From UBA9715 sp003452695 (GTDB taxonomy: Bacteria > Actinomycetota > Coriobacteriia > Coriobacteriales > Eggerthellaceae): a DNA stretch of 26,100 nt. Positions within the stretch are counted from its first letter, which is position 1, and each line of letters begins with the position of its first letter. Under the pieces are notes generated by a model. It had not been told where the DNA came from. It did not search any database and saw nothing but the letters and a program-made list of their open reading frames with translations. Shown here one piece after another: positions 1 to 8,972 of the stretch. The stretch is taken from assembly GCA_946625225.1 (NCBI GenBank), contig CAMOTA010000031.1:1-26100 (forward strand). Direction: 5' to 3'. Both the position numbers and the translations under genes were made by a program.

Positions 1-198
1 CCTCCCCCCGCCGCGTCAAGGAAAACCTCGGGGGCGCGCGAGTCTCCACAAAGCCGACAAATATGAAAATCTCGGGCCACTACAGCTGGTGCACGCAAAC
101 GGGAAGGCACAATTTGTTGGCTTTTCGAGTAACTCTATTATATGTAGGAATGATGCCCCGCCCGCCACACGCGCTGGCTTGGCCGAAGTGGCAGCGGG

Positions 199-1245
199 CT
201 AGAACAGCATGAACAGCTTCGCCAACACGAACCCGATCAGGCCGCAACAGGGGAAGGTGAGGACCCAGGCGACCACCATGTTCTTGGCGATGGGCCAATT
301 CACGTGCCGGATGTTCTTGGAGGCGCCCACGCCCATTATCGCCGAGGTGGAGCAATGCGACGTGGATACGGGCATGCCCGTAATGCTCGATATAAACAGC
401 GTGAATATAGTGCTTATAGACGCAGCGACGCCTTCGTGCTTTTCCAGCTTCACCATGTCCATCGCAACCGATTTGATGATGCGCTCGCCGCCGAGGAACG
501 TGCCGAGCGAAATCGCAAGCGAGCAGATCATCATCAGCCAGAACGGAAAGCCCGCATCGGAAGCGGAATCCATGCCGAACGCCAGGGAAATGCCCAGTAT
601 GGCGATGGACATGAACTTCTGGCCGTCCTGAGCTCCGTGCAGAAACGACAGCAGAGCTGCGCATACGTCCTGGGTGGCCACGAACACCTTGCCCAACGTG
701 CGGCGGGGCATACTCGAGAACACGCGCTCGACCAAACGCACGAACAGCCAACCGAAGATGAAGCCGGCGAACAGCGAGAACAGCATGCCGTAGATCACCT
801 TCATCCATTCGCCGATCACAACGCCGGCGAACCCGTTCATGGCTATGGCACCACCCGTTATGCCCGCAATGAGGGAATGGGACTTCGATGCTGGAATGCC
901 GCGCCACCAACAGAATACGCCCCAGACAATGGCGCCGATCATTGCAGCCATAAGGGCAAGGAGCGCTTTGTGCGTATCTCCCGAGAAATCGACCATGTTG
1001 AACATGGTATGGGCGACCGCAGTTGAAATGTAGGTCATGCCCACCAGGCCCACGAAATTGAACACCGCCGCCAACACGAGCGCCTGCATGGGGGTCAGAC
1101 AACGGGTGGACACGGCCGTGGCTATCGCGTTCGGCGCGTCCGTTGCACCCGATATGATGGTAACGAGCAGAACGAGAACGAGGATTATCGCCAGAGCCGG
1201 AAAGGTCGTCATCTGGCCGAGAATCGCGAAGAAACCGAGGTCCAT
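199..1245 (-). CDS. PiT-family inorganic phosphate transporter
   Basis: Predicted polytopic membrane protein of 348 residues that would import inorganic phosphate coupled to a cation gradient. Two half-signatures of the PiT family (PF01384) are visible: GATDAPNAIATAVSTRCL near residues 33-50 (family form GANDxxNAxGT) and GMPVSTSHCSTSAIMGVG near 290-307 (family form PVSTTH). An additional ASKSHSLIAG stretch is also typical. Length fits the short bacterial members. I start at the ATG whose A is at 1245 because AGGAG lies five to six bases upstream; the open frame runs 16 codons further up (to 1293) without a good ribosome site. It follows cca on the same strand after 93 bases, with a candidate promoter and a hairpin in the gap. 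A PhoU-like DUF47 partner, frequent beside such genes, is not in the window. The second motif has Ser-His-Cys-Ser where Thr-His-x-Thr is usual. Ion and substrate specificity are inferred from family only. Confidence 0.9.
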   Translation of the reverse strand: MDLGFFAILGQMTTFPALAIILVLVLLVTIISGATDAPNAIATAVSTRCLTPMQALVLAAVFNFVGLVGMTYISTAVAHTMFNMVDFSGDTHKALLALMAAMIGAIVWGVFCWWRGIPASKSHSLIAGITGGAIAMNGFAGVVIGEWMKVIYGMLFSLFAGFIFGWLFVRLVERVFSSMPRRTLGKVFVATQDVCAALLSFLHGAQDGQKFMSIAILGISLAFGMDSASDAGFPFWLMMICSLAISLGTFLGGERIIKSVAMDMVKLEKHEGVAASISTIFTLFISSITGMPVSTSHCSTSAIMGVGASKNIRHVNWPIAKNMVVAWVLTFPCCGLIGFVLAKLFMLF

Positions 1246-1272
1246 CAATCTCCTATGTCCGCACCGTTTTTC

Positions 1273-1289
1273 CCGACGCTCCGCGTCGG
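1273..1289 (-). other. Hairpin in the leader of the phosphate transporter gene
   Basis: Perfect 7-bp stem CCGACGC/GCGTCGG with a three-base loop, which can extend imperfectly into flanking GTTTT/AAAAC. It sits between the candidate -10 box and the ribosome site of the transporter. On the minus strand it is followed by A residues, not T, so it is not a normal intrinsic terminator. It may only shape the leader RNA. Confidence 0.3.
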
Positions 1290-1311
1290 CCACTAAAACG
1301 CGTGGGCTCTT

Positions 1312-1341
1312 AGTATAGCGTAGGCGCAGCTCGGCTGACTA
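1312..1341 (-). promoter_or_regulatory. Candidate promoter for the phosphate transporter
   Basis: On the minus strand a -10 like TATACT (1312-1317) is preceded, after 18 bases, by TAGTCA (1336-1341, four of six matches to TTGACA), which overlaps the cca stop codon. It would start transcription about 60 bases before the transporter ATG. Pattern match only. Confidence 0.35.
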
Positions 1342-2694
1342 CGATATTTGCGCGGAAACGAACGAGAGCAGGGGCGACTTTTCGTTGGGGAGCCTGCCGT
1401 CGATCACCTCGTCCAGGCAAGCACGCAACATTGCCCCTACGGCAGGGCCTTGGGCAACGCCAAGCGCCATAACGTCGTTTCCCGTTATGGCAAGCTGTTT
1501 CACCGTAAAAGCGCTTTGCGAGGAAAGCACTTCGTCCAGCACGCGCGAAACGTCTTCGACAAGGGCCAAGCGCGCGGCGCCGAGCTCTGAATGGGCCCTG
1601 CAATCTGCACGCTTTAGCTCGATGAGCGCCCGGAACAAGTCGACATCGCCATCGATATGCGCAAGCGCACGTCTGACCGAAGCGGCATTCGCGGCAATTT
1701 GCCGATCGTGAGCGCCAACGAGGTAGAGCACCTTGGCGGAAAACGCCGGCGAGAACAACAGCCGCGCCATGGCATCGCGTGCAAGCACCACGCTTATCTT
1801 GGGATGCCCAAAGAAATGCCCCCGGTCGCCGTCCATGAAGAAAGCCGCCGGTTTGCCGATGTCGTGGAACAGCGCCGCCCATCGAGCGAGCCGCGTTGCC
1901 GGGGAATACTGAACGACCCAGGCAGTGTGTTCCCATACATCATATATATGATAGGGCGTATGCTGCTCGAAGCCCCGGCAGGCAGCTATCTCCGGCAGCA
2001 CCGCTACCAGCACATCGACGGTAAGCATCAGGGCATCGTGCACATATGCGCCGAGCAATAGCTCGTCCAGCTCGTGCGTGATGCGCTCTGCCGACACGCG
2101 CAGCAATCCCATCTTGCACGACTTCATGGCTTGAAGCGTATCGGGGGCAAGGGAAAACCCCAACTGGGATGCGAAGCGGCAGGCGCGCAGGATGCGCAGG
2201 GAATCCTCGCGAAAGCGCTCGACCGGATCGCCGATGGCACGGATAACGCCACGTTTCAGGTCGTCGACCCCACCCCAGCAATCGAGCATGCCACGCTCGG
2301 GATGATACGCCAACGCGTTCATCGTGAAGTCGCGGCGCGCAAGGTCGTCGCGTATGGAGCGCACGAACACCACCTGGTCGGGATGGCGCCCATCCGAATA
2401 GACGCCGTCGGCACGATACGTCGTGACCTCGATGGCATGGCCGTCCAGCGATGCCGTGACCGTGCCATGCTGCGTGCCGGTGCGATGCACGGCAAAACCG
2501 CTGGCGCCGAGCACGCGCTCGGTTTCGCGCCAATCGGCGCTCGTGGCTATGTCATAGTCGTGCACCGGGCGTCCGAGCAGCGCATCGCGTACGCAACCGC
2601 CCACGCACCATGCCTCGTAGCCCGCATCTTCCAACGATTGCAGGGCGGACGCAGCGTAGCTCGGCAGCTGAATATTCAATGTGGGCTGCGTCAT
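1339..2694 (-). CDS. cca: CCA tRNA nucleotidyltransferase with HD domain
   Basis: Adds or repairs the 3'-terminal CCA of tRNAs in the cytoplasm using CTP and ATP. The 451-residue product has the class II polymerase-beta-type nucleotidyltransferase head: GGCVRDALLGRP (32-43), the metal-binding DYD (46-48), RRDFTMNAL (120-128) and the tRNA-NTase motif ERFREDSLRILRACRFA (159-175). A C-terminal HD phosphohydrolase-type domain follows, with FHDIGKP near 276-282. The head-plus-HD architecture is common in actinobacteria and firmicutes. The start is firm: AAGGAGGT lies six bases before the ATG. It lies 57 bases downstream of the YidC-glycerophosphotransferase gene on the same strand and may be cotranscribed with it. 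Whether it adds the full CCA or only part of it cannot be told from sequence. Confidence 0.95.
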   Translation of the reverse strand: MTQPTLNIQLPSYAASALQSLEDAGYEAWCVGGCVRDALLGRPVHDYDIATSADWRETERVLGASGFAVHRTGTQHGTVTASLDGHAIEVTTYRADGVYSDGRHPDQVVFVRSIRDDLARRDFTMNALAYHPERGMLDCWGGVDDLKRGVIRAIGDPVERFREDSLRILRACRFASQLGFSLAPDTLQAMKSCKMGLLRVSAERITHELDELLLGAYVHDALMLTVDVLVAVLPEIAACRGFEQHTPYHIYDVWEHTAWVVQYSPATRLARWAALFHDIGKPAAFFMDGDRGHFFGHPKISVVLARDAMARLLFSPAFSAKVLYLVGAHDRQIAANAASVRRALAHIDGDVDLFRALIELKRADCRAHSELGAARLALVEDVSRVLDEVLSSQSAFTVKQLAITGNDVMALGVAQGPAVGAMLRACLDEVIDGRLPNEKSPLLSFVSAQIS

Positions 2695-2751
2695 GCTCCG
2701 ACCTCCTTGCCGCCCTATTGTAAATCATCGCGCGGCACGTGCGTTCCCGTG

Positions 2752-4668
2752 CTATTCGCCGGCAGCTTCGGCGGCGCGATTGGCCTGTTTGGCCAGCATG
2801 GACGAAAGCAGGTACTCGCCGGAAGTCTCGGCACCGTGGCCCACGTTGAAGATGAAGCCCTCGCGCACGGACGCAATGCGGTTTCGCCAGGTTTCACTGT
2901 TTGCAAGCATGTTGCGCACCTCGTCGCCTATTTCGGCAGCGCGCTCGGGGGCAAAGGGGGTTCCCACCTGCGAACGCAAGCTGATATCGGTCGGCGTAAT
3001 GCCCAACTGCTGCCAATCGGGGTTGCCCACCTTCATGGGCGTGTCCACGAATATGCACGGCTTCAGGGTGGAGAATGCGAATTCGCAGGCAACCGACGAC
3101 CAATCGGTTATAAGGACATCGGAAGTCCAGATGGTCTCGTTCGACGAGAAATCGCGCTCGAAGTGCAGCTGGCTTTCGGGAACGTCCGCATAGCGCGCCT
3201 GCAGGGCCTCCCATCGGGCCCGATAGCGCTTCGTGTATTCGGGATGCGGGCGCACGATTACGCGCCACCCCTTTCCGAGCAGGCCTTTCATCAGGTCGTC
3301 GAAGCACGAATCCAGCACGTTGCCCTCTTGCCACGACGGGCCTATCAGCACGGTAGGTTGGTCGGACGGGGCCGCCTGCATGGCTTCGTAGGCGGCTATT
3401 TCCTCGTCGATAAGGTCGTAACCCGCCTCCACGAGCTTTTTGGCCGGCAGGTGATACAGCTCTTCGGCACGGCGAATCTCTTCGACCTGATGCGGCCCGA
3501 TGCACAGCAGCGTGTCGTAATGGTCGTAGGCCGTTCGCGTCGGCGTGAGATGGCACGACATCATGTGATGGAACATGAACACGTATTCTATGTCCTTGCG
3601 CACGTACGAGCGCTTTATATAGAAGGTTTCCAGGTCTTCGAGCGTCGTGACCACGATATCGGCGTCCATTTTCATCATCAGCGTTATCGCACGTTGCTGG
3701 CCGATGTAGTAGGGGCAGATGCGCGGCTGCGATTCGGCAATGCCGAACACCTGGTCGTCGGGATCGTTGGTAACGTAGTGAACGATGCAGTCCGAATGCT
3801 GCAGCAGATATTCTATGGCCCCCTTGAAGTACTTGTAGAAGCCGCTGCCCTCCGAATAGAACACGATGTGCTTGCCCGCAACGTTGAAGAAGCGCTTGTA
3901 GTCCGCTTTTTCTCGCTTGGCCAGGGGATCGCGCTGATACCACGCGCGTTTGCGGTCGCTTTCCAGCGATTCCAGTTCGGCCAGCTCTTCGCGGCTCTTG
4001 GCCAAGTCGTCGTAGTCGATGTACTTCTTCGGGCGCAGGATGACGTTCATCAGCGCCTGGATGGCAATGGCCGAGAGGTTCGAGCAGATCCAATAGAAGG
4101 CCATGCCCGCGGCGACGAACACGCCGAGGATAAGCGACAAGCCGATGGACAGGCCGTTGGTCATGTTCTTCTCGGCCCGCGATTGCTCGCGCTGCAACGG
4201 GTTTATGCGATTCTGCGCGAAGCCCATGGCCACGGCTGAAAGCCCCGCCAGCACGGGCATTATCCACGAAACGCCGCCGTCTTCGATGGGAACGAGCCCC
4301 AGGAACTCGGTGCCCGGAGTGCCCGAATCGGTTATGGAATGAATGACGTCCACCAAGCCGAACAGGATGATGATCTGGATGGCCAGCGGGATGAGCGAAA
4401 GCAGCGGATGGTATCCCGCTTCCTTGTTCAGCTCGTTCTGCTTTTCACCGATGGTTTCGCGGTCGCCGAAGTACTTCACCTTCAGGCGATTGATGGCGGG
4501 CATTATCTGCACCATCTTTATGGAATTCCACTGCACCCATATGGACATGGGGATAAGGATTACCTTGGTGATGATGGTGAACAGCAAGATGGACACCCAC
4601 CAGTTGCCGGTAAGGTCGTAGCAAGGCCGGACGATGAGCTGGAGCACATCTGCTATTGCCGAAAACAT
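2752..4668 (-). CDS. YidC/Oxa1-type insertase fused to CDP-glycerol glycerophosphotransferase-like domain
   Basis: A 638-residue two-part protein. Residues 1 to about 212 read as a YidC/Oxa1 (PF02096) membrane domain: about five TM helices, the cytoplasmic loop with KMVQIMPAINRLKVKYFGD (51-69), ELNKEAGYHPLLSLIPL near 79-95, and the final helix FYWICSNLSAIAIQ (191-204). Lys35 is at the place where YidC proteins usually have the hydrophilic-groove Arg. After a charged linker (about 213-262) comes a CDP-glycerol:glycerophosphotransferase-like domain (PF04464), with HHMMSCHL (367-374), RPHPE (473-477) and SDVLITDWSSVACEFAF (516-532). Members of that family polymerise poly(glycerophosphate) chains of teichoic acids or related glycopolymers. 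I infer a membrane-anchored transferase; whether the YidC part inserts proteins or serves as an anchor is unknown. Start: AAGGTGG four bases before the ATG. The canonical yidC is usually beside rnpA/rpmH, so this is probably a second paralogue. Confidence 0.88.
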   Translation of the reverse strand: MFSAIADVLQLIVRPCYDLTGNWWVSILLFTIITKVILIPMSIWVQWNSIKMVQIMPAINRLKVKYFGDRETIGEKQNELNKEAGYHPLLSLIPLAIQIIILFGLVDVIHSITDSGTPGTEFLGLVPIEDGGVSWIMPVLAGLSAVAMGFAQNRINPLQREQSRAEKNMTNGLSIGLSLILGVFVAAGMAFYWICSNLSAIAIQALMNVILRPKKYIDYDDLAKSREELAELESLESDRKRAWYQRDPLAKREKADYKRFFNVAGKHIVFYSEGSGFYKYFKGAIEYLLQHSDCIVHYVTNDPDDQVFGIAESQPRICPYYIGQQRAITLMMKMDADIVVTTLEDLETFYIKRSYVRKDIEYVFMFHHMMSCHLTPTRTAYDHYDTLLCIGPHQVEEIRRAEELYHLPAKKLVEAGYDLIDEEIAAYEAMQAAPSDQPTVLIGPSWQEGNVLDSCFDDLMKGLLGKGWRVIVRPHPEYTKRYRARWEALQARYADVPESQLHFERDFSSNETIWTSDVLITDWSSVACEFAFSTLKPCIFVDTPMKVGNPDWQQLGITPTDISLRSQVGTPFAPERAAEIGDEVRNMLANSETWRNRIASVREGFIFNVGHGAETSGEYLLSSMLAKQANRAAEAAGE

Positions 4669-4708
4669 TTCACCACCTTGCCATGTCGCCTCGAAGTTGC
4701 ATCAGGGT

Positions 4709-4714
4709 ATTATA
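4709..4714 (-). promoter_or_regulatory. Candidate -10 box for the YidC-glycerophosphotransferase gene
   Basis: Perfect TATAAT on the minus strand, about 40 bases upstream of the ATG, inside the 162-base gap after priA. The expected -35 position (CGCCCG at 17-base spacing) is poor, so the assignment rests on the -10 box and its location. Confidence 0.35.
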
Positions 4715-4830
4715 GCCAGATTGCCGCGCAACGGGCGGCTGGCCATAATTAACCTGCATATCCTTAAAGATTGCAACTGGGCCGCTTCGGTTGCTTCGGC
4801 TTGCATGCCTCTCTTCCCCGCCCGTTCATT

Positions 4831-7284
4831 CTAGAGAAGGCTTTGCGGGTCCACGTCGACAGCGACGCTTACGGCGCGGTCGGGCTTGCGGGCGCGGAAC
4901 AGCGACACGAGCACGTGAGCTATGTCGGCTTCGAGCGGAGCTTTCACCAGGATGTGCCAGCGGTACGCGTTGCGCAGCTTGCCGATGACGCAGGGAGCCG
5001 CGGACAACACGCGCCAATCGTCGCCCCCATAATCGAATGCATGGCGCACGAGGTCCTCGCGCAGCGATTCGGCGTGCTTGCGCACCAATTCCTCGTCTTC
5101 TCCCCATACGAGCACGTTTGCCAGGTGAACATAGGGCGGATAGCCCAGGGCCTTGCGCTTGGGCAGCTCGTCTCGCAGGAAATGCGCCCGGTTGTAATGG
5201 GCGGCTGCCACGATGGCGGGCGCCGACGCCTCGTAGGTCTGCACGAGCACCCGCCCTTCCAGATTCGCCCGGCCCGCACGGCCGGCAACCTGTTCTATCA
5301 GGTCGAAAGTGCGCTCGGTTGCGCGATAGTCGGGCAAGTGCAGCTGCGTGTCGGCGTTGATGACGCCGACCAGCGTGACGTCGTCGAAATCCAGTCCCTT
5401 CGCTATCATCTGGGTGCCGAGCAGCACCGCGGCATCTGCTGCCGCGAATTGGTCGAGCAAGCGCTGGTGAGCGCCCTTGCGTCCGGTCGTATCGGCATCC
5501 ATGCGAATGACGGGCACGCGAACTCCACCGAGGCTGGCAAACGATGCGATCAGCGCGTTCAGGTCGTCTTCGACCCGCTGGGTGCCAGCGCCGAACTTGC
5601 GCAGGTAGGGGCTCCCGCATTCGGGGCAAGTGGGCGGTGCGCCTATGCGATAGCTGCAATGGTGGCACACGAGCATGTTGCCCCGCTCGTGATACGTGAG
5701 CGATGTGGAACACGACGGGCACGTGGGCACGAAGCCGCATTCGCGGCAGAGCACGAACTTCGCGAAACCGCGCTGGTTCAGCAGGAGCACCACCTTGTGT
5801 CCAGCCGCCAACTCGGCCTCGAGCGCTTGTTCGAGCTGGGACGAGAACATCGAGCGCGATCCGCTGGAGAACTCGCGTGCCATGTCGACGATGGTGATTT
5901 CGGGCATGGGGCGACCGTTGGCGCGCTCTGGCAGGCGTACCTGGTGCCAGAGCGGGTCCTTGGCGGCAAGGTACAGGCTTTCGATGGAAGGCGTGGCCGA
6001 GCCCAGCACCACAGCGGCGCCGCTTCGCCGCGCCATCCAAATGGCCACGTCGCGCGCGTGATAGCGCGGGGCGCTGTCTTGCTTGTAGGAGCCTTCGTGC
6101 TCTTCGTCGATAACGATCAGTCCCAAGTTGCGCAGCGGGGTGAACAGCGCGCTGCGGGCGCCCACGACCACGCGCGCAGCTCCCGAGCGCACGAAATCCC
6201 ATTGGTCGTAGCGTTCGCCATCGCTCATGCGCGAATGCATGACGGCCACCGCGTCGCCGAACCGGCCGCGAAAGCGCGCGACTGTTTGGGGGGTAAGCGA
6301 GATCTCGGGAACGAGCACGCAGGCGGTGCGGCCTTCCGACAACGCCGATTCGATGGCGCGTAGATAGACCTCCGTCTTGCCGCTGCCGGTCACGCCGTCC
6401 ACGAGCACGACGCTGCCGTTCTTCCGAGCGCGGGCCTGGTCGATGGCGGCAAGCGCATCGGCCTGGCCCTGCGTGAGCGTCGGGCGTGTCGCGCGGGATG
6501 CGAAAGCGGGAGCAGCGCTTTCGGAATCGACCATCGCTTGCCCATGTGCGGCAACGTGTTTTGCGCTCTCGTCGGTCGACTGCAGCGCAGCGGGATCGTC
6601 TGCGGCAACGCCGCCGTGCCCGGCATCCGTTCTCGCCCCGAAACCGCCGCCGTCGGGCATGCCGCGCATGCGCCTGCGACGCTCGGTGCGCACAACCCCT
6701 TTCGCCTCCAGCGATTTCAGCGTCGGCGACACGTTGCCGAACTGCGCGGCAAGATCGGCCACGCGCATGTCGCCTGCCCGCAGCGCCTCTATCACGGCAA
6801 CTTGCTTCGCCGCGTTGCTGCGCGGCTCGAAGCCTGCCGCCTCGGGGCCGAGCATCGCCCAAAGGTCGTCTACCTCGCCTACCTTAGGCTGTTCCAGACG
6901 CCAATAGCCCTGCGGGGCGCGCACCATGCGCGGCACGCCGCCAGGAGGGGTGAACAGGCGCACGCATGCCGAAAGCGGCGCGATGTAGCGCTCGGAAAGC
7001 CACTGCGCGCACGCAGCTCCCTCTTCGTCGAAATAGGGATTGCTGACCGCGCGCTTCACGAACTTCAGCTTTTCGGGATCCAGGCCATCGGGAAGCTCGG
7101 CCTCGGAAGCCTCGGACAGCGCCACCACGAAACCAACCGCCTGCCTTCCGCCGAACGGCACCACGACCGCACACCCCACTTCGATGGAATAGTCGCCGTC
7201 TTCTGCCTGGTCAGACACGCCATAGGTATACGGCACGTCGAGCGCCTGCGTGGGGATGTCCAATATGATCGAAGCTAGTTTCAT
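4831..7284 (-). CDS. priA: Primosomal replication restart helicase PriA
   Basis: Superfamily 2 3'-to-5' DNA helicase that recognises stalled forks and reloads the replisome. In order: an N-terminal DNA-binding region (MKLASIILDIPTQALDVPY is the usual PriA opening), a winged-helix-like part, a Gly/Ala-rich linker (about residues 205-268), Walker A GVTGSGKT (about 297-304), the DEAH-type box IDEEHEGSYKQ, and eight Cys in four CxxC pairs (CRECGF, CPSC, CHHC, CPEC) that bind zinc. I start at 7284 because family alignment begins there. The frame extends to an ATG at 7317 (11 extra residues), but neither upstream ATG has a good ribosome site. Here udk lies upstream of it on the same strand. The interdomain linker is long for the family. 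Confidence 0.95.
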   Translation of the reverse strand: MKLASIILDIPTQALDVPYTYGVSDQAEDGDYSIEVGCAVVVPFGGRQAVGFVVALSEASEAELPDGLDPEKLKFVKRAVSNPYFDEEGAACAQWLSERYIAPLSACVRLFTPPGGVPRMVRAPQGYWRLEQPKVGEVDDLWAMLGPEAAGFEPRSNAAKQVAVIEALRAGDMRVADLAAQFGNVSPTLKSLEAKGVVRTERRRRMRGMPDGGGFGARTDAGHGGVAADDPAALQSTDESAKHVAAHGQAMVDSESAAPAFASRATRPTLTQGQADALAAIDQARARKNGSVVLVDGVTGSGKTEVYLRAIESALSEGRTACVLVPEISLTPQTVARFRGRFGDAVAVMHSRMSDGERYDQWDFVRSGAARVVVGARSALFTPLRNLGLIVIDEEHEGSYKQDSAPRYHARDVAIWMARRSGAAVVLGSATPSIESLYLAAKDPLWHQVRLPERANGRPMPEITIVDMAREFSSGSRSMFSSQLEQALEAELAAGHKVVLLLNQRGFAKFVLCRECGFVPTCPSCSTSLTYHERGNMLVCHHCSYRIGAPPTCPECGSPYLRKFGAGTQRVEDDLNALIASFASLGGVRVPVIRMDADTTGRKGAHQRLLDQFAAADAAVLLGTQMIAKGLDFDDVTLVGVINADTQLHLPDYRATERTFDLIEQVAGRAGRANLEGRVLVQTYEASAPAIVAAAHYNRAHFLRDELPKRKALGYPPYVHLANVLVWGEDEELVRKHAESLREDLVRHAFDYGGDDWRVLSAAPCVIGKLRNAYRWHILVKAPLEADIAHVLVSLFRARKPDRAVSVAVDVDPQSLL

Positions 7285-7605
7285 AATCCGCGCTTCCAGC
7301 ATGGCCTTGTCTTGCATGTCGTATGGTAAACCACCGCGGGCAGACTGAGCGCCGAAGTCTCCCCGAACGACCGCGGGACTTCAACTTTAGCGGGAGCCAT
7401 GCCTCTATTGCACTGGTTGCCCGAATGAGTCGGGAAAACGTTTCTTCCAACTTCATTTCATACGCGCCCTGATTCGCCACTCGCTCCCAGAACGCGGTGC
7501 AAAGGGATATCCAGCTCGCCGTCTCATCAGAGAGCATACGGGCAAAGCGACGTTTCCAACGAAATGGTCAGCCAGACATTCCGACCCAGCTCTAAAGGAC
7601 GCATT
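7285..7605. other. Gap between udk and priA, no supported gene
   Basis: No convincing gene. A minus-strand frame from 7537 overlaps the start of priA in another frame. Its first 50 or so residues look protein-like (contains CTAFWERVANQGAYEMKLEE), but I recognise no family and no ribosome site precedes it, so it may be a remnant or chance. No clear terminator was seen. Confidence 0.4.
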
Positions 7606-8238
7606 TCACTGGCCTATGCACCCTTCGATTCCCCGCGCGACAATCTCCAGCGCGCAATCGCTCAATGCGTCGGGGATGACGATGTCTGCCCGGTTCTTGA
7701 AGGGTTCGACGTATTTCTCGTGAGCAGATTTCGTGGTGCCGAGATACATGGCTATCGCACGTTCGAGGCTTGCACCGCGCGTGCGGCAATCGCGTTCCAC
7801 GCGCCTGAGAACCCGTACGTCGGGGTCGACGTCTATGAAAACCGTCAGGTCGAACAGGTTGCGCAATTCGGGGTCGCACATGATGAGCAGGCCCTCCACC
7901 ACGACAACAGCTGCTGGCTCTATGCGTCGTGCCCCTTCGGTGCGCGCATGCGTCGCGAAATCATAGGAAGGCACCTGGATTGCCCGACCCGCTTTCAGCG
8001 AGCAGATGTGCTCTACGAGCACATGGGTGTCGAGCGCGCTTGGGCTGTCGAAGTCGTAGGTTTCCGCCTCTTGGGCAGTCATGTCAGGCAGGTGCTTGTA
8101 GTAGTCGTCGTGGGAAAGCGCCACCGCCCGCGACCCGAGCCTGCGGACCAGCCGCTCGGCGAAGACCGTCTTGCCCGACCCGCTTCCACCGGCTATCGCC
8201 ACAATCAACGATTCGCCCCTCTTGCCCGCATTTTCCAT
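7606..8238 (-). CDS. udk: Uridine kinase
   Basis: Phosphorylates uridine and cytidine to UMP/CMP in pyrimidine salvage. The 210-residue product has Walker A GGSGSGKT (17-24), the DDYYK motif (44-48) followed by the YDFDSPSALD segment (61-70), and VVVVEGLLI, all typical of the uridine kinase/phosphoribulokinase family. The start at 8238 is chosen because AAAGGA lies about five to six bases upstream and the glycine-rich loop then falls at the usual distance from the N-terminus; the frame stays open to 8388 but that extension has no family resemblance. It precedes priA on the same strand with about 320 bases between, so they probably do not form a tight operon. Confidence 0.92.
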   Translation of the reverse strand: MENAGKRGESLIVAIAGGSGSGKTVFAERLVRRLGSRAVALSHDDYYKHLPDMTAQEAETYDFDSPSALDTHVLVEHICSLKAGRAIQVPSYDFATHARTEGARRIEPAAVVVVEGLLIMCDPELRNLFDLTVFIDVDPDVRVLRRVERDCRTRGASLERAIAMYLGTTKSAHEKYVEPFKNRADIVIPDALSDCALEIVARGIEGCIGQ

Positions 8239-8310
8239 GGCTTCCTTTCGACCTTTCGCGCGATTGGCCAGGCGCCAACCCAACCATCCGGAATTGCAAC
8301 GTAAGCCCGA

Positions 8311-8335
8311 GATTGCAATCAGCCGGCCCGGGCCG
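8311..8335. promoter_or_regulatory. Two perfect palindromes upstream of udk
   Basis: GATTGCAATC (8311-8320) and CGGCCCGGGCCG (8324-8335) are adjacent perfect palindromes about 75-100 bases before the udk start codon. A second TTGCAA lies at 8294-8299. They could be operator sites; no regulator is known, so this is a positional inference. Confidence 0.25.
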
Positions 8336-8484
8336 AATTCTATGCCGCTAATTCCAGATTGATACCCATACCCTTCTTGTTTTTTCATATTACTATAATG
8401 GGATGGTCATGGCGTCCGCCCACGGACGGCAAGTGCGGATACATCGAGAACGTGGGCGATTCATGAACCGAAACGGTCTTGGCG

Positions 8485-8508
8485 CATAGCAGAGCCGCGG
8501 TTTCCGCT
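8485..8508 (-). repeat. Palindromic intergenic repeat, diverged copy A
   Basis: On the minus strand this reads GCGGCTCTGCTATGCGCCAAG, matching the core GGGCnCTGTTATGCCCnTTGCCA of the other copies with several substitutions. It is the most decayed of the four copies. Confidence 0.35.
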
Positions 8509-8670
8509 TCGTGAAACATCCGAACAGGCCATTCGCACTGGACAAGCCCCTTCGAACAACCGAAGGGCGCTCCCCGCAGATATGAGGTACGGCCCCGATG
8601 ATTGCGTGCAGTGGGCTGAGGACCTTTTCAATGCCCGCAATCGGCCGAGCCGGTTCCCGTTGGAGGCGGG

Positions 8671-8703
8671 CCAAATAGGGCATTGTTATGCCCCTGCCAA
8701 GCG
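8671..8703 (+). repeat. Palindromic intergenic repeat, copy B
   Basis: Core AAATAGGGCATTGTTATGCC is followed by CCTGCCA. The centre GGGCAT-TGTT-ATGCCC is a perfect 6-bp stem with a four-base loop. Similarity to copy D extends on both sides (CCGTTGG-like upstream, TTGGGC-like downstream), so the repeat unit may be about 50 bases. Confidence 0.5.
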
Positions 8704-8878
8704 TTTGGGCGATACTGGCCTGCAGATTTGGCAGGTTGAAGAAGCATTCAGCCCCGCCCTTCGAGAACGGGTGGCCTATCAAGGTCCTATTATCCCCTTT
8801 CAACAATGAGCGTATGAGCTGGCGATGGGTTTTCGCAGGCCGTAACGTCAACAGGCTTGTGCTTCGAATAGCAAGCGG

Positions 8879-8905
8879 CATAATTGGGGCCTGTTATGCC
8901 CCGCC
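8879..8905 (+). repeat. Palindromic intergenic repeat, copy C
   Basis: Reads ATAATTGGGGCCTGTTATGC followed by CCCG; stem GGGGC/GCCCC around CTGTTAT. It shares the TGTTATGCCCC half exactly with copy B, while the left half is diverged. Confidence 0.4.
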
Positions 8906-8972
8906 GCGACCTGCATGCGACGGCTAAGCATCAAAAGGCCGGTTGGCTGGGCCGCACACCCAACGGGTCTAC

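Noticed and set aside
2074..4239. 721-codon open frame on the plus strand
   Set aside because: It lies antisense across cca and the YidC fusion gene; no family features, no ribosome site.
7211..7537. 108-codon minus-strand frame before priA
   Set aside because: It overlaps the priA start in another frame, lacks a ribosome site and has no recognised family; the first 50 residues look protein-like but are not enough.
8393..8881. 162-codon minus-strand frame between metK and udk
   Set aside because: It spans repeat copies and has an Arg/Pro-rich sequence without family resemblance or ribosome site.
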